From: an uncultured Lachnospiraceae bacterium
Lineage (GTDB): Bacteria; Bacillota; Clostridia; Lachnospirales; Lachnospiraceae
Length of the DNA stretch: 42,950 nt
Direction of reading: 5' to 3'
Assembly (NCBI GenBank): GCA_944380095.1
Contig: CALWGP010000010.1
Span: 1 to 42,950 of the forward strand
Shown: positions 15,674 through 22,954 of the stretch, in pieces
Position numbering within the stretch: position 1 is the first letter of the stretch
Layout: each line of letters begins with the position of its first letter
The notes under the pieces: model-generated
Database searches by the model: none
Told to the model about the DNA's origin: nothing
The model's input: only the letters and a program-made list of their open reading frames with translations
Position numbers and translations under genes: made by a program

Positions 15674-16251
15674 AAATTTCCTCCGTTTCGATAAAAATCA
15701 TAGGTTCTTTGTGTCATATTATCCACTTCCATTTTTCCTGCGTGGAGATATTCCAGGGTATCGCGCAGGGCGGTCAAAAGGGCCTGGTCCAGATCCTCGA
15801 AGGCGAGCTTGCGGATTAAGGGCAGGTTGGGGGCCTGCTTGCGTCCGGGCTCGATATAATCCGCAATCCAGATGATCTTTTCCAGCAAAGACATACCCGG
15901 CCTGCCGGTGGTATGATTTAAAATGGCGTTGATCACGTCCTTGTCCGTTACCCCGTATTTTTTCATGGCAAGGAAGCTTCCCACTTTTGCATGCAGCAGA
16001 TAGGGATTTTTGCGTTCCGCTTCATTGACTGCAATGTTGTATTTTTCACAGATACTCAGGCGTTTTTCATTGGTCAGGCACTTTGCGCAGTCATGGAGCA
16101 TACCGGCCAGAATCGCGTTGTTGACATCGTCCCCGTATCGCATGGCCAGCGCCGCGGCGGTATAAGCCACGCCCAGGGTATGTTCATAATGCTTTGGATC
16201 CAGCGCTTTTTCCATCGCTTTTCGAATTTTCCTGATATCCGGTTCTTTCAT
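15670..16251 (-). CDS. yqeK: YqeK-type HD-domain Ap4A hydrolase
   Basis: This 193-residue HD-domain protein has H24 (HYEHTLGVAYTAA) and the HD pair in GMLHDCAKCL near residues 50-59, plus INAILNHTTGRPGMS later, all metal ligands of the YqeK family. Family members hydrolyse diadenosine tetraphosphate symmetrically. The start is the ATG at 16251 (MKEPDIRKIRK), with AAGGAG 8-10 bases upstream. The frame stays open another 55 codons into nadD, but that stretch is not YqeK-like. It sits between nadD and rsfS, the usual Firmicutes order. Confidence 0.93.
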   Translation of the reverse strand: MKEPDIRKIRKAMEKALDPKHYEHTLGVAYTAAALAMRYGDDVNNAILAGMLHDCAKCLTNEKRLSICEKYNIAVNEAERKNPYLLHAKVGSFLAMKKYGVTDKDVINAILNHTTGRPGMSLLEKIIWIADYIEPGRKQAPNLPLIRKLAFEDLDQALLTALRDTLEYLHAGKMEVDNMTQRTYDFYRNGGNL

Positions 16252-16273
16252 TTCAAGAAGCTCCTTTTTTAGA

Positions 16274-16891
16274 TCATTTGGAATTGCCCTGCCGGTAACA
16301 GCCGCTTTTCTCCAGAAACAGCCGGACGGATTCCGGCACAAGATAACGGATTGATTTCCCCTGGCGGCACCTGTTTCGAATATCGGTGGCGGATATCTCC
16401 AGATGGAGGGAGGCAAGCAGGTGCACGCTGGTATTGTATTTGTGCATCAGATACTCTGCCTGGCGCAGAAGCTGGTCATCCGCCTGACCGCCGCGCACTG
16501 CGGCCAGGGTGATGCTGTCTGCAAAAATCCGTTCCGGATCTTTCCATGTTTCCATATGAAAGAGGGTGTCCGCGCCTACGATATGGTACAGCTGCGCATC
16601 CGGATACCGGCGTTTGAGCTCCTGGATGGTATCGCAGGTATAGGAATTCCCGGCCCGCATCACTTCCAGATCGGATACCTGGAAGTACGGATTGTCCGCG
16701 GCAGCAAGCCTGGCCATTTCCAGACGGACTGCGCCGGGAAGGATTTCCTTTGGATCCTTCATATAAGAGCACCCGCTTGGAATCAGGAGGATCTCATCCA
16801 GCCCCCACTCCTGGCGGGCTGTCTCCGCCAGAAGCAAATGTCCGTTGTGAATGGGATTAAACGTTCCCCCCAGTATTCCGATTTTTTCCAT
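16274..16891 (-). CDS. nadD: Nicotinate-nucleotide adenylyltransferase
   Basis: The 205-residue enzyme joins nicotinate mononucleotide and ATP to form deamido-NAD in NAD synthesis. The nucleotidyltransferase signature GGTFNPIHNGHLLLAE is at residues 8-23, and the second ATP-binding motif ISATDIRNR lies near the C-terminus. The length fits the family. The ATG at 16891 follows GGAGGG. It lies 30 bases after yhbY and 22 bases before yqeK in the same operon. Confidence 0.95.
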   Translation of the reverse strand: MEKIGILGGTFNPIHNGHLLLAETARQEWGLDEILLIPSGCSYMKDPKEILPGAVRLEMARLAAADNPYFQVSDLEVMRAGNSYTCDTIQELKRRYPDAQLYHIVGADTLFHMETWKDPERIFADSITLAAVRGGQADDQLLRQAEYLMHKYNTSVHLLASLHLEISATDIRNRCRQGKSIRYLVPESVRLFLEKSGCYRQGNSK

Positions 16892-16921
16892 ATTGCCCTC
16901 CCTTATACCGGACGCTTGCTG

Positions 16922-17221
16922 TTACAGGGGAAGCTCTATTTTTTTATGGTCCCTGTTTTCTTTATACAGAACAAACTTTTTCCCGATTACCTGCACCACC
17001 GTGGAGTGGGTGCGCTCTGCAACCATCTCGGCAATCTGGCGAGGATCGTCAAAACAGTTTTTCAGCACGGAAATTTTGATCAGTTCCCGTGTGTTGAAAG
17101 CCTCTGCAATGGCCGCGGTCCCTTCCGGGGTCAGGCTGGATTTCCCGATCTGGAAGATCGGCTCTAAGCTGCTTGCCAGCTTCATCAGATAAGCCCTCTG
17201 TTTGCTTGTCAATGCGTTCAT
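16922..17221 (-). CDS. yhbY: YhbY-family ribosome-associated RNA-binding protein
   Basis: This 99-residue protein is a single CRM domain (LTSKQRAYLMKLASSLEP at the start, VIGKKFVLYKE as the GxxF-type RNA-binding loop). YhbY proteins bind the pre-50S ribosomal subunit. It follows obgE by 11 bases and precedes nadD, the conserved order. Family assignment is firm; the exact assembly step is not known from sequence. Confidence 0.93.
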   Translation of the reverse strand: MNALTSKQRAYLMKLASSLEPIFQIGKSSLTPEGTAAIAEAFNTRELIKISVLKNCFDDPRQIAEMVAERTHSTVVQVIGKKFVLYKENRDHKKIELPL

Positions 17222-17232
17222 TCCTGCACTCC

Positions 17233-18522
17233 TTATTTGTAATAATCGAAGGAAAGGCCGTACATACGGACCGTATCCCCTTCTTCGATCCCCAGTTCTT
17301 CCAGCTGTTCCAGGATTCCGGATTCTTTCAGGAAATTCTGGAAAAAGGCGAATCCTTTTTCGGATTCCAGATTGGTATAGCCCAGCATTTTTTCGATCCG
17401 GGGCCCTTCGATGACATATTCGTCCTCCTGCTCGTCGTAGGAAACGGTGAAGGGTTCGTCCGAAACAGCCAGCGCCATTTCCGGGAAATATTCCTGTTCG
17501 AATACGGTAGGGCCTTCCGTCATTCCATCCAGCATGGAACGCACATAATAGAGAAGCTCTTTCATCCCCTGCCCGCTTACGGCGGAAATGGGGAAGACCC
17601 GGATCCCTTTTGGTTCAAATTCCGCACGGATTTTTTCCAGAGGGGAATCTTCTTTATCAAATACGGCGTCCATCTTATTGGCTGCGATTACCTGCGGCTT
17701 CTGGGCCAGCGTATGGCTGTAATTTTCCAGCTCCCGGTTAATGGCGTAAATATCCTCCACCGGGTCGCGGCCTTCCGTACCGGCGGCGTCCACTACATGG
17801 ATAAGCACTTTGGTACGTTCCACATGACGTAAAAATTCATGTCCCAGCCCGACTCCCTCGGAGGCGCCTTCAATGAGCCCGGGGATATCCGCGATAACAA
17901 ATCCCTTTGCGTCGTCAAGGTCCACCACGCCCAGATGGGGATTTAAGGTAGTGAAGTGATAATTGGCGATTTTGGGCCTGGCGTTGGTGACCCGGGATAA
18001 AAAGGTGGATTTGCCCACGTTGGGAAAACCTACCAGTCCCACGTCCGCAATGACTTTCAGCTCCAAAAGAAGCTCCAGCTCTTTGGCAGGCTGGCCCGGC
18101 TGTGCGTATTTGGGCGCCTGCATGGTGCTGGTGGCATAATGCTGGTTGCCGTTGCCGCCCCTTCCTCCGGTGAGAAGCACGATCCTTTTATTATCCCCGG
18201 ACATGTCCGCGATTACCTTGCCTGAATTGAATTCCCGGATTACCGTCCCTTCCGGCACTTTAATCACGATATCCTGTCCGTCTTTTCCGCGGCAGTTTTT
18301 CTTGCCGCCCTCCTGGCCGTCCCCGGCCTTATATTTCCCAGTATGGCGGAAATCCGTCAGGGTGTTGAGCCCCTCGTCTACGACGAAGATCACATCCCCG
18401 CCCCTGCCGCCGTCCCCGCCGTCAGGACCGCCGGCAGGCACGAATTTTTCCCGGCGGAAGGACACATGTCCGTCCCCGCCTTTTCCGCTTCTGACATAGA
18501 TTTTCGCTCTGTCCGCAAACAT
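17233..18522 (-). CDS. obgE: Obg/CgtA GTPase
   Basis: The protein has about 429 residues. The glycine-rich Obg fold occupies residues 1-158 (SGKGGDGHVSFRREKFVPAG). The G domain follows with the P-loop GFPNVGKST, switch II DIPGLIEGASEGVGLGHEF and NKMD, then the C-terminal OCT domain that ends the protein. It supports 50S assembly and couples growth to GTP/ppGpp. The ATG at 18522 has AGAGG about 8 bases upstream; the frame is open 16 codons further but lies beyond the usual N-terminus. A terminator separates it from rpmA, so expression relies on read-through or on an unseen promoter. Confidence 0.96.
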   Translation of the reverse strand: MFADRAKIYVRSGKGGDGHVSFRREKFVPAGGPDGGDGGRGGDVIFVVDEGLNTLTDFRHTGKYKAGDGQEGGKKNCRGKDGQDIVIKVPEGTVIREFNSGKVIADMSGDNKRIVLLTGGRGGNGNQHYATSTMQAPKYAQPGQPAKELELLLELKVIADVGLVGFPNVGKSTFLSRVTNARPKIANYHFTTLNPHLGVVDLDDAKGFVIADIPGLIEGASEGVGLGHEFLRHVERTKVLIHVVDAAGTEGRDPVEDIYAINRELENYSHTLAQKPQVIAANKMDAVFDKEDSPLEKIRAEFEPKGIRVFPISAVSGQGMKELLYYVRSMLDGMTEGPTVFEQEYFPEMALAVSDEPFTVSYDEQEDEYVIEGPRIEKMLGYTNLESEKGFAFFQNFLKESGILEQLEELGIEEGDTVRMYGLSFDYYK

Positions 18523-18568
18523 CGATTTTTCCTCTCCCATCCGCCAAAAGCGGGTTTCCTGTCGTATC

Positions 18569-18601
18569 AAAAAGCCCCAGACATTTCTGTTTGGGGCCTT
18601 T
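18569..18601 (-). terminator. Intrinsic terminator between rpmA and obgE
   Basis: Read on the minus strand, AAAGGCCCCAAACA pairs with TGTCTGGGGCTTTTT (one mismatch, one wobble) around a 4-base loop, with five T residues at the end. It lies between the rpmA stop and obgE and should reduce obgE expression relative to the ribosomal proteins. Confidence 0.85.
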
Positions 18602-18603
18602 CT

Positions 18604-18888
18604 TCACTGTTCTACCGGATATACGGAAGCCTGCTTTTTATCTCTTCCTTTTCTTTCGAATCTCAGCACGCCGTCAACCTTTGCAAATAATGTATCGTCT
18701 CCGCCGATGCCGACATTGATGCCGGGATGAATTCTCGTTCCGCGCTGTCTGTAAAGGATGTTGCCTGCCTTTACGAACTGCCCGTCCGCTCTCTTGGCGC
18801 CGAGTCTCTTGGATTCGGAATCTCTGCCGTTCTTCGTGGAGCCGACACCCTTTTTATGAGCAAAAAACTGAAGGTTCAGTTGAAGCAT
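18604..18888 (-). CDS. rpmA: Ribosomal protein L27 with cleavable N-terminus
   Basis: This 94-residue large-subunit protein begins [18 protein letters not shown]. The first nine residues are the Firmicutes-type extension that must be removed after LQFF, leaving the mature AHKKG N-terminus that reaches towards the peptidyl-transferase centre. The protease that does so, Prp, is encoded 3 bases upstream. GAGGAGG lies just before the ATG. The body ([19 protein letters not shown]) is typical L27. Confidence 0.97.
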   Translation of the reverse strand: MLQLNLQFFAHKKGVGSTKNGRDSESKRLGAKRADGQFVKAGNILYRQRGTRIHPGINVGIGGDDTLFAKVDGVLRFERKGRDKKQASVYPVEQ

Positions 18889-18891
18889 TTG

Positions 18892-19218
18892 TTACACCTC
18901 CTCGATTTTCAGTTTCAGGTATTTCTTTCCGTACTGGCCGGACACACTCTCAAGGCCGAGCACCATGGTATCCATAAGGAGGGTCCCTTTTTCCCCGATG
19001 GGGACGGAAAACTTCACATCAATGAAGCCGTCCTCGCTTCGGGCGGCAACCTCCATCTTTTCTGCTGCGAAAGCCTCCATCGCATTGATCGTGTTGATCA
19101 CCAGGATGGAGACCGACGCGCAGACGATATCGGATCCGCTGTCGGCATACCCTGCATGGCCGCTGCACGTAAAGCCTGTATACCTGCCGTTGTTCTTTCT
19201 GATTACGATCTTTGTCAT
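18892..19218 (-). CDS. prp: Prp cysteine protease that matures L27
   Basis: The 108-residue YsxB/Prp protein has its catalytic histidine in the SGHAGYA motif (residues 19-25) and its cysteine in DIVCASVS (about 30-37). Prp removes the N-terminal extension of L27, an essential step in Firmicutes. Gene order rplU-prp-rpmA and the matching LQLNLQFF extension on the neighbour support the call strongly. It starts 19 bases after rplU. Confidence 0.95.
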   Translation of the reverse strand: MTKIVIRKNNGRYTGFTCSGHAGYADSGSDIVCASVSILVINTINAMEAFAAEKMEVAARSEDGFIDVKFSVPIGEKGTLLMDTMVLGLESVSGQYGKKYLKLKIEEV

Positions 19219-19237
19219 AAAACGGTCAACCGAAAGC

Positions 19238-19543
19238 TCAGCCGTTGATCTTTTCGATCTTCACCTGCGTGTAAGCCTGTCTGTGACCATTTTTCTTGTG
19301 GTAACCGGTTTTTCTCTTATACTTGTAAACGATTACCTTTTTGCCTTTGCCTTCGCCTACAACCGTAGCGGTTACGGTTGCGTTGGCCACATCAGCGCCG
19401 ACTTTCAGGCCGTTGTCGCTCACCGCGATTACCTGATCAAAAGTAACAGTCTCACCGGTCGCTGCGGAAAGCTTCTCAACCTTGAGGACATCGCCTTCAG
19501 CGACTTTGTACTGTTTGCCACCAGTAGCAATAATTGCGTACAT
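19238..19543 (-). CDS. rplU: Ribosomal protein L21
   Basis: The 101-residue L21 begins [18 protein letters not shown] and ends with the basic [17 protein letters not shown] region that contacts 23S rRNA. GGGAGG lies 9-10 bases before the ATG and belongs to a structured leader that probably senses free L21. It leads the operon rplU-prp-rpmA, with obgE and later genes beyond a terminator. Confidence 0.97.
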   Translation of the reverse strand: MYAIIATGGKQYKVAEGDVLKVEKLSAATGETVTFDQVIAVSDNGLKVGADVANATVTATVVGEGKGKKVIVYKYKRKTGYHKKNGHRQAYTQVKIEKING

Positions 19544-19641
19544 TCAGGACACCTCCCATCAAAGCGTTAATAAAAATTAACGTTACTCGCTAACTTCGGT
19601 GACGCCTTACAGGCGTACTTCTACCTCGTTATGCGGCACAC
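19544..19641 (-). ncRNA. L21 leader (ribosomal protein autoregulatory RNA)
   Basis: The transcribed leader contains three elements: a hairpin ACGCCT/AGGCGT (19602-19616), a 7-bp hairpin CGTTAAT/ATTAACG (19565-19582) and the terminal GATGGGAGGTG before the ATG, which also holds the ribosome-binding site. Position, size and the final motif fit the L21 leader of Firmicutes (Rfam family L21_leader), which is thought to bind L21 and reduce its own synthesis. Folding is by eye. Confidence 0.7.
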
Positions 19642-19647
19642 TCATAA

Positions 19648-19676
19648 AGCTTAGCATCCGGGTCCGGATTTGTCAA
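19648..19676 (-). promoter_or_regulatory. Sigma-A promoter of rplU-prp-rpmA
   Basis: On the minus strand a perfect TTGACA (19671-19676) is followed 17 bases later by TAAGCT (19648-19653). Transcription would begin near 19641 at the 5-prime end of the L21 leader. No clear terminator separates it from rluD upstream. Confidence 0.75.
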
Positions 19677-19713
19677 GGATATTGTCGGGAATATTTTGAA
19701 AATCTGCGGGTTT

Positions 19714-20625
19714 TTACAGTATCCGGAGAAGGTGTTCGAAATAATCCGGCAGGGGGGCGCATGTTTCGATGTATTCCTTTGTGGAAGGCTGCACAAAGCC
19801 CAGGATCATGGCATGCAACGTCTGTCCTTCCAGCGACGGGAAAGGACACTTTTTCGGACCGTAGACCGCGTCCCCCAAAAGGGGATGTCCGATGGATGCC
19901 ATATGAACGCGGATCTGGTGGGTCCGTCCTGTTTTCAGCCGGCATTCAATATAAGTATACCCCGAAAAGCGCTGCAAAACCCGGTAATGGGTCACGGCTT
20001 CCTTGCCGTTTTTATGGTTGACCGCCATTTTTTTCCTGTCGGACGGGTCCCGCCCGATGGGCGCGTCTATGACGCCCTCTTCTTCTTTCATGCTGCCGCA
20101 GACAATAGCCCGGTATCTGCGGACAATGGAATGTTCCTTTAACTGCTGCGCAATAAAGCGGTGGGCGGCGTCGTTTTTGCAGACCAGCACGGAACCGGTG
20201 GTATCCTTGTCAATCCGGTGGACAATCCCGGGGCGCATCACCCCGTTGATGCCGGAGAGCTGTCCTTTGCAGTGAAAAAGGACGGCGTTGACCAAGGTAT
20301 GGCTGTAATGGCCTGCGGCGGGATGCACCACCATGCCCTTTGGCTTGTTGACCACCAAAAGGTCGTCGTCTTCATAGAGGATATCCAGCGGGATATCTTC
20401 CGGCAAAATCTGCGGTTCCACGGCCTCGGGCAAAAAAAAGGATACTTCGTCGTCTGCGTCCACCCGGTAATTTTGGCGCACGGCCTTTCCGTTTACCTGC
20501 ACATGCCCGTCCCGGATCATTTTCTGGATGTAGGAACGGGACAGGGAATCCATCAGCAAAACGATGCATTTGTCAATCCGTTCCCCTTCCTGCCACGGGA
20601 GGATCCGGAAGCAAAACAGGCTCAT
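19714..20625 (-). CDS. rluD: RluD-like 23S rRNA pseudouridine synthase
   Basis: The 303-residue protein has an N-terminal S4 RNA-binding domain (about 10-75; RIDKCIVLLMDSLSRSYIQK) and an RluA-type catalytic domain with the aspartate in HRIDKDTTGSVLV. It isomerises uridines in large-subunit rRNA or another RNA; which site cannot be read from sequence. The ATG at 20625 overlaps the lspA stop (ATGA). The open frame upstream of it lies inside lspA. The lspA-rluD pairing is common in Firmicutes. Confidence 0.92.
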   Translation of the reverse strand: MSLFCFRILPWQEGERIDKCIVLLMDSLSRSYIQKMIRDGHVQVNGKAVRQNYRVDADDEVSFFLPEAVEPQILPEDIPLDILYEDDDLLVVNKPKGMVVHPAAGHYSHTLVNAVLFHCKGQLSGINGVMRPGIVHRIDKDTTGSVLVCKNDAAHRFIAQQLKEHSIVRRYRAIVCGSMKEEEGVIDAPIGRDPSDRKKMAVNHKNGKEAVTHYRVLQRFSGYTYIECRLKTGRTHQIRVHMASIGHPLLGDAVYGPKKCPFPSLEGQTLHAMILGFVQPSTKEYIETCAPLPDYFEHLLRIL

Positions 20626-21140
20626 TTTTCCCTCCCTTTCCGCTTCAGGAAAGCAAAATCCTCTTCCCGGTAGCGGCCGAAAAATACCAGGATCAGCGCG
20701 ATGACGCATACGCAGGTGATCAGTATGTCTGCAACATTGAAAATGGGGAAATCAATGAGACGGATGTAGATAAAATCGATCACATAGTCAAGCCGCAGAC
20801 GGTCAATGAAATTTCCCAGGGCGCCGGCCATTAAAAGCCCACCGGTCACATGCCAGATCCGGTATTTTTTTCCGGAAGGCATCCGGGTGAGGACATAAAG
20901 GCAAAAAGCCAGAATCAGGCAGGTCATAATGACGAAAAAGATTTTCTGATTCTGCAAAAGCCCGAAAGCCGCCCCCCTGTTTTCCAGATAGCGAAGCTCC
21001 AGCACGCCGGGGATGAGGGGGAACGCGGGCCGGTCTTTTAAGCAAGTCACCGCCAGATACTTGGTAAACTGGTCTGCCAGCACGCCAAGCAGGGCGATGC
21101 ACAGGTCTGCCCAAAACATTTTTTCGATTTTATGCTTCAT
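20622..21140 (-). CDS. lspA: Lipoprotein signal peptidase II
   Basis: This 172-residue protein has four membrane segments and the LspA signatures: NRGAAFG, then GALGNFIDRLRLDYVIDF with one catalytic aspartate, and FPIFNVADI with the second. It removes signal peptides from prolipoproteins after lipid attachment. A client is encoded in this window: the carboxypeptidase at 25000-25980 has a lipobox. GAGG precedes the ATG, which lies 2 bases after aroB. Confidence 0.95.
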   Translation of the reverse strand: MKHKIEKMFWADLCIALLGVLADQFTKYLAVTCLKDRPAFPLIPGVLELRYLENRGAAFGLLQNQKIFFVIMTCLILAFCLYVLTRMPSGKKYRIWHVTGGLLMAGALGNFIDRLRLDYVIDFIYIRLIDFPIFNVADILITCVCVIALILVFFGRYREEDFAFLKRKGREK

Positions 21141-21142
21141 CT

Positions 21143-22240
21143 TCAGCCCTCTTCCTTGAAGTTGAGTTCTTCTACGGCGGCGGTAATCTCTTCATCCGTT
21201 ACCGTCTCGTCCAAAACGGCATGGCCGATGCCGTCCAGCAGGACAAAACGGATATGTCCGCCGTCCATTTTCTTATCGGATTTTGTAAGCTTTACGATCC
21301 GGTCCACATCCAGGTCGTCTGCGGAAATAGGCAGCTGGAAGGGAACGAACATATCGCGGATCTCGTAATATTCTTCCATCTCGATCCGCTCTTTTTTCCA
21401 GGAAATATAGGCGGCTGCCACGCAGCCCAAAGCCACGCATTCCCCGTGCAGAAGGGAAAAGCCGCTGTTTTTTTCAATGGCATGACCGATGGTATGGCCG
21501 AAATTCAGCAAGGCCCGCTCCCCTTTTTCCTCCGGATCTTTTTCTACGATTTCACGTTTGATCTCACAGCTGCGCTTTATCATTTTCATTAAGGTTTGGG
21601 GATCCCGGGCGCAGATTTCATACATATCCCGAATCAGCCATTCATAGTAACGGCTGTCCTGGATCAGGCCGTGTTTCATCACTTCGGCGAACCCGTTGTA
21701 AAACTGCCTGGGTTCCAGCGTCTGCAGCGTATCCGGATTGATATAGACCAGGGAAGGCATGTGGAAAGCCCCCACCATGTTTTTATAGGAGTCAAAATCC
21801 ACCCCCGTTTTTCCGCCGATGCTGGAATCCACCTGGGCCAGCAGGGTGGTGGGAATCTGGATAAAGTCAATCCCCCTTAAATAGGTGGCGGCGGCAAACC
21901 CGGTTAAGTCCCCCGTCACGCCCCCGCCCAGGGCGATCAGTACGTCCTTTCGGTCAAAGTGATGTTCAATGAGGAACGTATACAGTTTCTGCACGGTATC
22001 CAGCGTCTTGGACCCTTCCCCCGCCGGGAAGGAAAAAACCTCACAGACGCCAAAGACGCCTTCAAGGGCTGCCTTTACCGGGGAAACATAGAGGGGGGCG
22101 ACCTGGCTGTCTGTCACAATACAGGCCTTCCTGCCCCGCATCCTTTCCGGAATTTCTTCGGAAAGGCCGTCGAAACTTTCGGAAAAGACAATATCATAGC
22201 AAGGGTTTCCCTGATAGGAAACGGTCATTTTATCTGTCAT
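21143..22240 (-). CDS. aroB: 3-dehydroquinate synthase
   Basis: This 365-residue enzyme performs the second step of the shikimate pathway, closing DAHP to 3-dehydroquinate with NAD and zinc. Visible motifs are GGGVTGDLTGFAAATYLRG and TTLLAQVDSSIGGKTGVD near the middle, and the zinc-binding histidines in LNFGHTIGHAIE. AAGGAGG precedes the ATG. Other aro genes are absent, so it stands alone among envelope genes. A strong hairpin lies directly upstream. Confidence 0.96.
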   Translation of the reverse strand: MTDKMTVSYQGNPCYDIVFSESFDGLSEEIPERMRGRKACIVTDSQVAPLYVSPVKAALEGVFGVCEVFSFPAGEGSKTLDTVQKLYTFLIEHHFDRKDVLIALGGGVTGDLTGFAAATYLRGIDFIQIPTTLLAQVDSSIGGKTGVDFDSYKNMVGAFHMPSLVYINPDTLQTLEPRQFYNGFAEVMKHGLIQDSRYYEWLIRDMYEICARDPQTLMKMIKRSCEIKREIVEKDPEEKGERALLNFGHTIGHAIEKNSGFSLLHGECVALGCVAAAYISWKKERIEMEEYYEIRDMFVPFQLPISADDLDVDRIVKLTKSDKKMDGGHIRFVLLDGIGHAVLDETVTDEEITAAVEELNFKEEG

Positions 22241-22265
22241 ACAAACCTCCTTGGTCAGGACCGCG

Positions 22266-22315
22266 AAAAGGGGCCGTCGCCCGGCCGTTTTGGCAGCCGT
22301 GCGACAGTCCCCTTT
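22266..22315 (-). terminator. Terminator or attenuator between sepF and aroB
   Basis: On the minus strand AAAGGGGACTGTCGC pairs with GCGACGGCCCCTTTT (one bulge) around a GC-rich 20-base loop that can fold further. Only four T residues follow. It should end most sepF transcripts. As no promoter is obvious between it and aroB, some read-through is likely. Confidence 0.7.
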
Positions 22316-22337
22316 GTCCCGAATTTTTCTTTATTGT

Positions 22338-22844
22338 TCAGATCTCCTTTACATCCAGCGAACCGCTTAAAATCTCCTGGAAATCCCCGGAAATGTCCAC
22401 GCTGGCAGGGGTAATGATAAAAATAAAATGCGAAATCTTCTGCAGACGTCCGGAAATGGCATAACAGGAACCGGAAGCAAAATCGAGGATCCTCTGGGCA
22501 ATGTCCAGATCCAGCCCTTCCATGTTGAGCACTACCGTCCGGTTCGCCAGGAGCGTGTCCGTGATCTCGCGCTCGTCCTCAATGCTGGTGGGCTTGATCA
22601 CGCAGACCTCCATGCCGCCCAGATTGGACTTGCGCGCAGACTGGCGCATCGGGGTCACTTTGGAAACCGCTTTCTTGGGACGGTCCTCCCCTTCGTAGGA
22701 ATCCGCTTTGGAAATATTTTTTACCTTTGATTTTTTCTCTGCAGGGGCCGGTTCGTCGTCATCGTAATAATCATCGTCATAGTATCCGTCATCTTCTTCA
22801 TCATTCAGTTTCATGTAATTCAAAAACTTGTCCATAACTCCCAT
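22338..22844 (-). CDS. sepF: Cell division protein SepF
   Basis: The 168-residue protein has a short amphipathic membrane-binding N-terminus (MGVMDKFLNYMKL). A very acidic Asp/Tyr-rich linker follows (about 15-33), then the C-terminal SepF domain (about 78-165; VVLNMEGLDLDIAQRILDF). SepF polymerises and anchors FtsZ to the membrane. GGAG lies about 10 bases before the first ATG. It has its own consensus promoter and no ylmE/ylmG neighbours, unlike many Firmicutes. Confidence 0.95.
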   Translation of the reverse strand: MGVMDKFLNYMKLNDEEDDGYYDDDYYDDDEPAPAEKKSKVKNISKADSYEGEDRPKKAVSKVTPMRQSARKSNLGGMEVCVIKPTSIEDEREITDTLLANRTVVLNMEGLDLDIAQRILDFASGSCYAISGRLQKISHFIFIITPASVDISGDFQEILSGSLDVKEI

Positions 22845-22887
22845 TTATGAAAATCTCCTTTTCCGTGGGCAAAACGCTCATAGATAC

Positions 22888-22916
22888 ATTATCGACGCTT
22901 TTACGTGTTATGTCAA
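22888..22916 (-). promoter_or_regulatory. Sigma-A promoter of sepF
   Basis: TTGACA (22911-22916) and GATAAT (22888-22893) on the minus strand are 17 bases apart. It starts the sepF-aroB-lspA-rluD transcription unit. Confidence 0.8.
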
Positions 22917-22954
22917 CAGATAATTGTTTCATCCGCCTGAAATATTTTCTTTTT

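Noticed and set aside
16403..17167. A 254-codon plus-strand frame opposite nadD and yhbY
   Set aside because: It is antisense to two conserved genes and shows no domain or ribosome-binding site.
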